From: JBAYJS01 sp041664985
Lineage (GTDB): Bacteria; Patescibacteriota; Patescibacteriia; Buchananbacterales; UBA6539
Direction of reading: 5' to 3'
Assembly: GCA_041664985.1 (NCBI GenBank)
Contig: JBAYJS010000035.1
Span: forward strand, 1-11,205
DNA: 11,205 bases
Positions 1-4,720 of the stretch are shown here, one piece after another (the first letter of the stretch is position 1; each line of letters opens with the position of its first letter). The translations under genes and the position numbers were made by a program. Below the pieces are notes generated by a model. It searched no databases, was not told the origin of the DNA, and worked only from the letters and a program-made list of their open reading frames with translations.

Positions 1-360
1 AACGAGCAGGGTGGTGCCGCTTTCAATGCTTCGGGGGAAGCAAGAATAGTTTGTGGCTGCCTGGGCACGGCGCTTACACCTTTTCGCCTTGGTGATGGAA
101 TCTACGAGCCGCAAGCCTATTTTGCAGCTTCCAGAAAGCTTTGCTCTATCACTGCCTGGCGAGTTTCGCCCGGTAAAATCTATATTCACGAACACGAGCT
201 ATTCAGAAAAGACGGCTTAGTCTATATCGTTACCAGATTCGTTTGGGGCGGCGATGTCAGCCGGCTAAGCATCCAAAGGTTTATTAACCCCGCCCATGCT
301 GCAGTGGCAAAAGCCCAATGCTCACCGTGCCTTGATGCACATTTTTGCAAAAAACCATAG
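1..360 (+). CDS. C-terminal part of an unrecognised protein (5' end outside window)
   Basis: An open frame runs from the first base to a TAG at 358-360, giving 119 residues with no start in view. I do not recognise the family. The visible part is a mixed, soluble-looking sequence with no membrane segment. It has six cysteines, in VCGCLG, KLCSI and a C-terminal cluster QCSPCLDAHFCKKP. The last cluster has a CxxC spacing that could bind a metal or form disulfides, but this is only a possibility. Codon use is GC-richer than in the ribosomal genes and resembles the other unrecognised genes here. The frame stays open for the whole stretch and its stop codon is built into the base of a strong terminator hairpin, which supports a real gene end. 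Confidence 0.7.
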   Translation, partial: NEQGGAAFNASGEARIVCGCLGTALTPFRLGDGIYEPQAYFAASRKLCSITAWRVSPGKIYIHEHELFRKDGLVYIVTRFVWGGDVSRLSIQRFINPAHAAVAKAQCSPCLDAHFCKKP

Positions 361-395
361 TCCCAGATTGATTTAATCGATTTGGGACTTTTTTT
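359..395 (+). terminator. Rho-independent terminator of the partial gene
   Basis: AGTCCCA (359-365) pairs with TGGGACT (383-389). The inner arms also pair, with two G-T wobbles, down to a tiny loop near 374. A run of Ts (389-395) follows. The stem begins inside the TAG stop codon of the upstream gene. Confidence 0.9.
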
Positions 396-409
396 AAAAA
401 ATTTTAGTC

Positions 410-444
410 AAAAAATAGTCCCGCTTTGGCGGGACCATTTTTTT
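410..444 (-). terminator. Bidirectional terminator after the acidic microprotein gene
   Basis: GTCCCGC (418-424) pairs with GCGGGAC (429-435) around the loop TTTG. On the minus strand it is followed by TATTTTTT (417-410), ending the 468-602 gene. On the plus strand a T-run at 438-444 follows, so it can also stop read-through from the left. Confidence 0.85.
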
Positions 445-467
445 ATTAACAATTCTCAGTTCTCTAG

Positions 468-602
468 TTATTCGGCGTCTTCATCACCTTCAGCAGCCAT
501 ATCATCATCCATGTCGTCATCGTCATCGGTCATATCATCGTCATCATCAACGGCTTCATCGGCAGTAGTGATGTCTTCTTCCATTTCGTCTTGGAAATAC
601 AT
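468..602 (-). CDS. Extremely acidic 44-residue microprotein
   Basis: Reading the minus strand from ATG at 602-600 to TAA at 470-468 gives 44 residues, starting MYFQDEMEED and ending AAEGDEDAE. By hand count 25 of the 44 are Asp or Glu, including two DDDDD blocks and one DDD, each followed by Met. There is no Lys, Arg or His. It is a real gene by context: an AAGGA ribosome site lies 9 bases before the ATG, a perfect TTGACA/TATAAT promoter lies about 70 bases further upstream, and a hairpin terminator follows the stop. I know no function. A disordered polyanion that binds basic proteins or metal ions is one inference. The serine-rich frame on the opposite strand (382-636) is its antisense shadow. 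Part of the coding DNA is GAT/GAC triplet repeats and so may vary in length between strains. Confidence 0.8.
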   Translation of the reverse strand: MYFQDEMEEDITTADEAVDDDDDMTDDDDDMDDDMAAEGDEDAE

Positions 603-678
603 TATTTTTTTTCCTTGTAGTTCTGGCCTAAGGTAATTAAAAAGGGAATAGCCAGAACCTTAATTATTAATTAACAAA

Positions 679-706
679 ATTATAACATATTTGATTTGGG
701 TGTCAA
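679..706 (-). promoter_or_regulatory. Consensus sigma70-type promoter for the acidic microprotein
   Basis: On the minus strand, TTGACA (706-701) and TATAAT (684-679) are separated by 16 bases, with TGT just before the -10 as an extended -10 element. Both hexamers match the consensus perfectly. The predicted transcript starts near 672, leaving a leader of about 70 bases. It diverges from the mnmA promoter. Confidence 0.85.
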
Positions 707-737
707 GCGCAAAAAATAGGGGCAAAAATGGCTTGTT

Positions 738-766
738 TTGTGAATTTATTATTTATCCTGTATAGT
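738..766 (+). promoter_or_regulatory. Promoter of mnmA, apparently giving a leaderless mRNA
   Basis: TTGTGA (738-743), a 17-base spacer and TATAGT (761-766). Counting seven bases from the end of the -10 puts +1 at 773, the A of the mnmA ATG. This promoter lies inside the 15-codon extension that would result from using the upstream ATG at 728, which argues against that start. Confidence 0.65.
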
Positions 767-772
767 TTAAAT

Positions 773-1852
773 ATGATAAACAAACCAAAAAAAGTCTGCA
801 TTGCCATGTCTGGCGGGGTTGATTCGTCACTGGCAGCCGCCTTGCTAAAGAATCAAGGCTATGATTGCATTGGTATTTTTTTAAAATTTTGGCAGGAACC
901 GGCCAAAAATTGCGGGATTGAAAATAAATGTTGCTCCCAGCCCGCCTACGAAGATGCTAAAAAAGTTGCCCACAAACTGGGATTTCCTTTGTATACTTTA
1001 AACTTTTCGCAACCGTTCAAAAAAGCCGTGGTTGATGATTTTTTGGCACAATTTAAAAAAGGCTGTACGCCAAACCCGTGCGTTGCCTGTAATAAATTTA
1101 TTAAGTTTGGTTTGCTTTTAAAAAAAGCTAAACTGTTTGGTTGTGATTATTTAGCTACCGGCCATTACGTCAAAATCAAAAAGGATAAAACGGGAAATTT
1201 TATTCTTCAAACGGCCAAAGATAAACAAAAAGATCAATCATATTTTTTGTATAATTTAAAACAAAATCAACTTAAACAAATTCTATTTCCGCTCAGTGAT
1301 TTAACCAAGCCGCAAGTCCGCCAATTGGCCAAAAAATTCAATCTCTCTGTTTACCAAAAACCGGAAAGTCAGGAAATTTGTTTTGTACCCGAAAAAAATC
1401 ATTATTCTTTTTTAAAAAGAAATTTAAAATTAAAACCCGGCCCGATCAAAAACCCGGCCGGCCAAATTTTGGGTTGGCACGACGGTTTGCCGCTTTATAC
1501 TTTGGGTCAGCGGCGGGGGATTAAAATCGGCGGACCAGGACCTTTTTACGTGATTAAACTTGATTATAAAAATAATACGCTAATCGTTAGCAATAGCCAA
1601 AACGATAAAAATTTATTAACCAAAAAATTTCAGCTTAAAAATATCAACTGGCTTAGTGGTAAAGCGCCAAAGCCAAATACTAAACTCGGGGTTAAAATTC
1701 GCTATCAAGCTAAAACTATTCCCGCTAACTTTTCAAAAAACATCGTCACTCTAAAAACGCCCCAGCGGGCGGTTATGCCGGGCCAATCAGCGGTTTTTTA
1801 TCAGGGAAAAACTGTCCTGGGCGGGGGAATTATCAGTCGATTGATTTCCTAA
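773..1852 (+). CDS. mnmA: tRNA-specific 2-thiouridylase MnmA
   Basis: MnmA transfers sulfur to U34 of the tRNAs for Lys, Glu and Gln in the cytoplasm, using ATP to adenylate the base and a cysteine persulfide to thiolate it. The 359-residue product has the family's order. The PP-loop SGGVDSS is at residues 13-19. The NPCVACN segment carries the expected catalytic Cys106. The second catalytic cysteine is Cys203 in ESQEICFV. LYTLGQRRGI and the C-terminal beta-barrel domain follow, with RAVMPGQSAVFY near the end. Length is normal for the family. An in-frame ATG at 728 would add 15 residues (MACFVNLLFILYSLN), but the promoter lies inside that stretch, so I choose 773. No Shine-Dalgarno site precedes 773. 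It is a single-gene unit, ending in a terminator 22 bases past the stop. The sulfur donor is not encoded here. Confidence 0.95.
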   Translation: MINKPKKVCIAMSGGVDSSLAAALLKNQGYDCIGIFLKFWQEPAKNCGIENKCCSQPAYEDAKKVAHKLGFPLYTLNFSQPFKKAVVDDFLAQFKKGCTPNPCVACNKFIKFGLLLKKAKLFGCDYLATGHYVKIKKDKTGNFILQTAKDKQKDQSYFLYNLKQNQLKQILFPLSDLTKPQVRQLAKKFNLSVYQKPESQEICFVPEKNHYSFLKRNLKLKPGPIKNPAGQILGWHDGLPLYTLGQRRGIKIGGPGPFYVIKLDYKNNTLIVSNSQNDKNLLTKKFQLKNINWLSGKAPKPNTKLGVKIRYQAKTIPANFSKNIVTLKTPQRAVMPGQSAVFYQGKTVLGGGIISRLIS

Positions 1853-1874
1853 ATTAGCTTATTAAAAAAAATTT

Positions 1875-1898
1875 CCTCTAAATTTAGAGGTTTTTTTT
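1875..1898 (+). terminator. Terminator of mnmA
   Basis: The perfect palindrome CCTCTAAATTTAGAGG (1875-1890) is followed by eight Ts. Confidence 0.85.
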
Positions 1899-1917
1899 AT
1901 AATCTTATTAAAAATTC

Positions 1918-1946
1918 TTGACAAAAATTAAAAAATGTGTTAGGGT
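1918..1946 (+). promoter_or_regulatory. Promoter of the beta-helix lipoprotein gene
   Basis: TTGACA (1918-1923), a 17-base spacer and TAGGGT (1941-1946), preceded by TGT (extended -10). The -10 hexamer is weak but the -35 is perfect. Predicted +1 is near 1953, giving a leader of about 120 bases before the ATG at 2076. Confidence 0.65.
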
Positions 1947-2001
1947 CTAGTGTTGCTCTTTGAAATCCCAGGCTTTTTAGTCTGTTCTAATATAGCTACA
2001 A

Positions 2002-2027
2002 AAGCGTCCAATATGCGTTGGACGTTT
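2002..2027 (+). promoter_or_regulatory. Hairpin in the leader of the beta-helix lipoprotein mRNA
   Basis: CGTCCAA (2005-2011) pairs with TTGGACG (2018-2024), extended by a G-T pair and two A-T pairs, around the loop TATGCG. The following TTTGTT is too interrupted for a convincing terminator. A purine-rich stretch (about 2041-2075) leads from here to the start codon. The role is unknown; it could stabilise the mRNA or modulate expression. Confidence 0.45.
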
Positions 2028-2075
2028 GTTCGTGTTGAGTCGAAGAGGAAGATAAGGAAAAGGAAAAAGAGAGAA

Positions 2076-3731
2076 ATGAATACTCGATTTGTTAAGGCGA
2101 CGATGATGATGTTGGCATTGACGGTTTTTCTGTTTGGCTGCCCGTTTTCCCAGCCCGACCCTGACGATCAGGGAACGATTGACGTGGGTGCCAAAGACAC
2201 CAGCGTGTATCTGCGCGGCAATATCTGGGACGGCGCCGTGGCCAAAGCCCTTGGTCTAAATGACATGGGCAACAAGCTCCGCGGTAAGGTTCGCTGGCTT
2301 TGGGTCAACCTGTGTCCGCTTGACGGCGGCATGGGTAAATCCCTCGAAGAACCCGAAAAGGGCGGCGGCAATAGCCTCAGCTTCGCTGTGGCAGTTGACG
2401 AGGCTGGAAACTTCGACGGCGGCAAGGATGGAATTGTGCCCAATACGTATCTGGTGTACGTACATGCCGAGGACGCCGGTCGCAATCAGCTGTTCCGACC
2501 CAAAAAGCCGATTCAGCAAATCACCATTGCGGGCGGCACCGAAACCAAGGTAGTGGTCGGATTGCGGCTGCTGGATAAGTACTTTTTCCAATGCTGTTTA
2601 CCGGGATTGGCTGGTCAGTACGATGGCGAATGGGGTTATGCAACTGTCATGGCTAATTGGCCCAAAGACGTCGCGGACCAAATGCCGCAAGCCAGAAAAC
2701 AGTGGCAAATTAGTTGGTCAAAAATCGACGACCGGATGCTGTTTTACGTCGATTTGCCCCTGGACTTTCCCGGCGGTTGCGTCGTTGTCACTGATGACAC
2801 CGGCAAGACCTACCATCCCGATTTGCCGCTGATCCCTGCTAATCTGAATTGGGACACTTTCAGCTTTAGCAACGTTATCGACATCCCATATGTCGAAACG
2901 CAGATGCTGGGCGCCCTGGATCTTAGCCTTACCTGGGACTATGAAATAACCGACAGTTGGTTTATCCGTGTCGGCAGTCCCCAAGCCGGCATGGGCATCG
3001 AATTTTCGGATATCGAATCGGCCATCAACTATGGCACATCATACACCGAAATCTACCTCGGTCAGGGCGAATACGAACTCGATTCGGACTTGCCGATTGC
3101 CCGGATAACGATCATCGGGCGCGGGCCGGGAAAGACCACGGTTTTTAACCGAAACGTGAACCGACCGTCGGTGTTTTACATGTCGTCATTGGCAAAAGGC
3201 GGCGGCACCAATGGCAGTCTTGGCCTGGCCAATCTTAAGGTTCACAATGGACCAGGCAAACGAAATGAAATCTACAGCGATGCTGCCGTTTTTATCGAAG
3301 CGGGTTCGCTAGCCATGGACAACGTCGTGATTGAGAACGAATCAAACACCGGCGCCGTGGCCAATTATGCGCAGTGGGTTTCAGTCATCCATTGCACCAT
3401 AGTCGGGCCGCTAGCCTATCAGATTGGCGTCAGCGGCGATCCGAAGGGGATTGCCGTGTACAATGAGCAAAACGTTTCCGTCGGTGATTCCATCATCGGC
3501 TGGTGCGGCACCGCAGTATGGTGCAGTAACGGCGAAGCGACGCTTTGGTACAACTGCTTTTGGCAGTGCGCGGCGCTGACGTTTTGCGAACGCAACCCGA
3601 GCTGGGCGCCCGATCAGTCCAGTTGGGTCCTAGCTGACCCCATGCTCGATGCCAATCAGCGTCTGCTACCGGGTTCACCGTGTCTGAATGCAGCCGGCGA
3701 CGGCTATGATATCGGCGTGCTGTTTGACTAA
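2076..3731 (+). CDS. Secreted lipoprotein with a C-terminal parallel beta-helix domain
   Basis: The 551-residue product starts with a lipoprotein signal: MNTRFVK, a hydrophobic stretch, then the lipobox LFGC with the acylated cysteine at residue 22. It should be exported and anchored to the outer face of the membrane. The middle (about 23-300) is not recognised. From about residue 305 the sequence reads as a right-handed parallel beta-helix: IEFSDIESAINYG, TEIYLGQGEYELDSDLPI and ITIIGRGPGKTTVF, then short repeats on V/I/N strands. It closes with the typical DPMLDANQRLLPGSPCLNA and DIGV ending. Such folds bind or cleave polysaccharides or act as adhesins; no catalytic residues can be assigned. 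The frame extends upstream to 1950, but ATG 2076 gives the proper signal peptide and follows a purine-rich site. GC content and codon use differ strongly from the ribosomal genes. It is a single-gene unit with its own promoter and terminator. Confidence 0.85.
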   Translation: MNTRFVKATMMMLALTVFLFGCPFSQPDPDDQGTIDVGAKDTSVYLRGNIWDGAVAKALGLNDMGNKLRGKVRWLWVNLCPLDGGMGKSLEEPEKGGGNSLSFAVAVDEAGNFDGGKDGIVPNTYLVYVHAEDAGRNQLFRPKKPIQQITIAGGTETKVVVGLRLLDKYFFQCCLPGLAGQYDGEWGYATVMANWPKDVADQMPQARKQWQISWSKIDDRMLFYVDLPLDFPGGCVVVTDDTGKTYHPDLPLIPANLNWDTFSFSNVIDIPYVETQMLGALDLSLTWDYEITDSWFIRVGSPQAGMGIEFSDIESAINYGTSYTEIYLGQGEYELDSDLPIARITIIGRGPGKTTVFNRNVNRPSVFYMSSLAKGGGTNGSLGLANLKVHNGPGKRNEIYSDAAVFIEAGSLAMDNVVIENESNTGAVANYAQWVSVIHCTIVGPLAYQIGVSGDPKGIAVYNEQNVSVGDSIIGWCGTAVWCSNGEATLWYNCFWQCAALTFCERNPSWAPDQSSWVLADPMLDANQRLLPGSPCLNAAGDGYDIGVLFD

Positions 3732-3751
3732 ACGGCACCGATTCAACACTC

Positions 3752-3796
3752 AACCCCTTGGTTACTTGTAAAAAGTGACTAAGGGGTTCTTTTTTT
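3752..3796 (+). terminator. Terminator of the beta-helix lipoprotein gene
   Basis: AACCCCTT (3752-3759) pairs with AAGGGGTT (3781-3788). The inner arms TTACTT and AAGTGA pair with one wobble, and a T-run (3790-3796) follows. Confidence 0.88.
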
Positions 3797-3819
3797 AAAA
3801 AAACAAATTAGTAACCATC

Positions 3820-3848
3820 TTGACAGGCAAACTGCCAAATAATATGCT
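3820..3848 (+). promoter_or_regulatory. Promoter of the small lipoprotein gene
   Basis: TTGACA (3820-3825), a 17-base spacer and TATGCT (3843-3848). Predicted +1 is near 3855. The roughly 58-base leader contains the small inverted repeat GATCGTTTCGATC and ends in a strong GGAGG ribosome site. Confidence 0.65.
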
Positions 3849-3912
3849 GAGGCCAAGATCGTTTCGATCGAAAGGCAGAAACCAAAGGCAGAAAAAAAGC
3901 GGAGGAACAACC

Positions 3913-4251
3913 ATGCGTCTGATTATCGTAGTACTGTTTTCAATGGTCATCACCGGCTGTGCGACCGGCCCAAAACCGGCCATGCTGCCAACTCAACCTG
4001 GCTGTTATTTGCAGGTTCAATCCAAACCAGGCCAAAACCAAGCCCAGGTCAACGTCCTGGAAATCGGCCCCAACGGCAAACCAACCGAATCGCAGTTCTT
4101 TGATTCAAAAAAGACCAGCTTGCTGGTAATTGAAAACCGAGCTGATGGTTCGGCCACTTTAGCTTTTATCAGTTCCACTTCCTATGAAGCGGACAAAGAA
4201 TGCTTTGCCCGACTCAAAGAAAGTTTCCGCCTCATTCCGCTTCAGGAATGA
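3913..4251 (+). CDS. Small lipoprotein of unknown function
   Basis: The 112-residue product begins MRLIIVVLFSMVITGC, a textbook lipoprotein signal with lipobox ITGC and Cys16 as the lipidation site. The mature part is about 97 residues, rich in Gln, Pro and Lys near the front (ATGPKPAMLPTQPG), then a compact domain with two further cysteines (PGCYLQVQ and DKECFARL) that could form a disulfide outside the cell. The family is not recognised. The start is fixed by the GGAGG site at 3901-3905, 7 bases before ATG 3913. The frame opens upstream at 3820, but that lies in the promoter. It is a single-gene unit between two terminators, with the same GC-rich codon style as the neighbouring lipoprotein. 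An envelope role is an inference from the lipobox alone. Confidence 0.85.
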   Translation: MRLIIVVLFSMVITGCATGPKPAMLPTQPGCYLQVQSKPGQNQAQVNVLEIGPNGKPTESQFFDSKKTSLLVIENRADGSATLAFISSTSYEADKECFARLKESFRLIPLQE

Positions 4252-4268
4252 TCCCGCTCGTTTGGTTC

Positions 4269-4306
4269 AACCTCTCAACTTGCAAGTTGTTAGAGGTTGT
4301 TTTTTT
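4269..4306 (+). terminator. Terminator of the small lipoprotein gene
   Basis: AACCTCT (4269-4275) pairs with AGAGGTT (4292-4298). The inner self-complementary CAACTTGCAAGTTG continues the stem, and GTTTTTTT follows. Confidence 0.85.
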
Positions 4307-4334
4307 AAAAAAAATCCACCCAAAAAAGGTAGAT
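4307..4334 (-). terminator. Terminator of the minus-strand 84-residue gene
   Basis: On the minus strand, ATCTACC (4334-4328) pairs with GGTGGAT (4320-4314), with one G-T wobble, across a T-rich loop. A run of Ts follows, ending near 4307. The stem begins at the TGA stop of the gene. It stands back to back with the terminator of the convergent lipoprotein gene. Confidence 0.65.
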
Positions 4335-4588
4335 CACAAACAAAGAGCAGGTCTGACCGGGGTGCTAACCGGAGCTTTTTCCATCTCCGAGGAGTGGAAA
4401 ATCCCCGTGTCGGTTTCGGTGAATTTCACCAACCAAGTATTGGGCGCTGTGTAGGGACCAGTGACCAAGCCGGTATCACCATTGTGGTTTTCCCGCACGT
4501 CGCGGTAGTAGTCTGTCAGACCAACACCGCTCAAAGAACGACTCCTGACCCGGACTATCACCAAATCGCCACGCTTATACTGATTCAT
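4334..4588 (-). CDS. Unrecognised 84-residue protein, possible SH3-like barrel
   Basis: The minus-strand frame runs from ATG at 4588 to TGA at 4336-4334. It starts MNQYKRGDLVIVRVRSRS and continues with GDTGLVTGPYTAPNTWLVKF and GIFHSSEMEK. The pattern RGDLVIV, then G-L-V-G-Y, then WLVKF resembles small SH3-like beta-barrels, but this is a reading of the pattern and not a family match. It has no signal peptide or membrane segment, so it is probably cytoplasmic. The start is well supported: AGGAG lies 6 bases before the ATG and a TTGACA promoter lies upstream. A hairpin terminator begins at its stop. Overlapping plus-strand frames here lack any of these signals. It diverges from alaS, with about 130 bases between the two starts. 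Confidence 0.75.
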   Translation of the reverse strand: MNQYKRGDLVIVRVRSRSLSGVGLTDYYRDVRENHNGDTGLVTGPYTAPNTWLVKFTETDTGIFHSSEMEKAPVSTPVRPALCL

Positions 4589-4641
4589 GAATGTCTCCTT
4601 TATCTGCCTAAAGTCGACTGCCTACATTTAATACCAATTTA

Positions 4642-4670
4642 AAAATAAAGTAGATTTGATTTTCTGTCAA
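4642..4670 (-). promoter_or_regulatory. Promoter of the minus-strand 84-residue gene
   Basis: On the minus strand, TTGACA (4670-4665), a 17-base spacer and TATTTT (4647-4642). Predicted +1 is near 4635, a leader of about 47 bases. Its -35 lies 15 bases from the -35 of the divergent alaS promoter, so the two could compete for polymerase or share a regulator. Confidence 0.6.
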
Positions 4671-4685
4671 TGATTAAAAACCACC

Positions 4686-4714
4686 TTGAAAGCAATTAAT
4701 TTATCTGCTAAAAT
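4686..4714 (+). promoter_or_regulatory. Extended -10 promoter of alaS, apparently giving a leaderless mRNA
   Basis: TTGAAA (4686-4691), a 17-base spacer and TAAAAT (4709-4714), with TGC directly before the -10. Seven bases beyond the -10 falls exactly on the A of the alaS ATG (4721). There is no room for a ribosome site on such a transcript. The ATCTGCTA around the -10 recurs at two other promoters in this window. Confidence 0.75.
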
Positions 4715-4720
4715 CAACCT

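Noticed and set aside
468..602. GAT/GAC triplet repeats considered as a non-coding microsatellite
   Set aside because: The frame is open throughout and has a start codon, ribosome site, promoter and terminator in the right order, so coding is the better reading.
382..636. Serine-rich 84-residue plus-strand frame
   Set aside because: It starts inside a terminator stem, runs antisense through the acidic gene, and its poly-serine is the complement of GAT/GAC repeats. It has no ribosome site.
728..772. Fifteen-residue N-terminal extension of MnmA
   Set aside because: The promoter lies within it, the hydrophobic residues do not fit the family, and the conserved protein begins at the ATG at 773.
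1950..2075. Upstream extension of the beta-helix lipoprotein frame
   Set aside because: It would bury the signal peptide behind 42 residues and covers the leader hairpin and purine-rich ribosome-site region.
2168..2591. Overlapping frames on both strands in the beta-helix gene
   Set aside because: They are shadows caused by the GC-rich coding sequence; the main frame has the signal peptide and the beta-helix pattern.
4184..4642. Plus-strand open frames of 152 and 84 residues over the minus-strand gene
   Set aside because: They run through two terminators, overlap the end of the lipoprotein gene, and have no start signals. The minus-strand frame has promoter, ribosome site and terminator.
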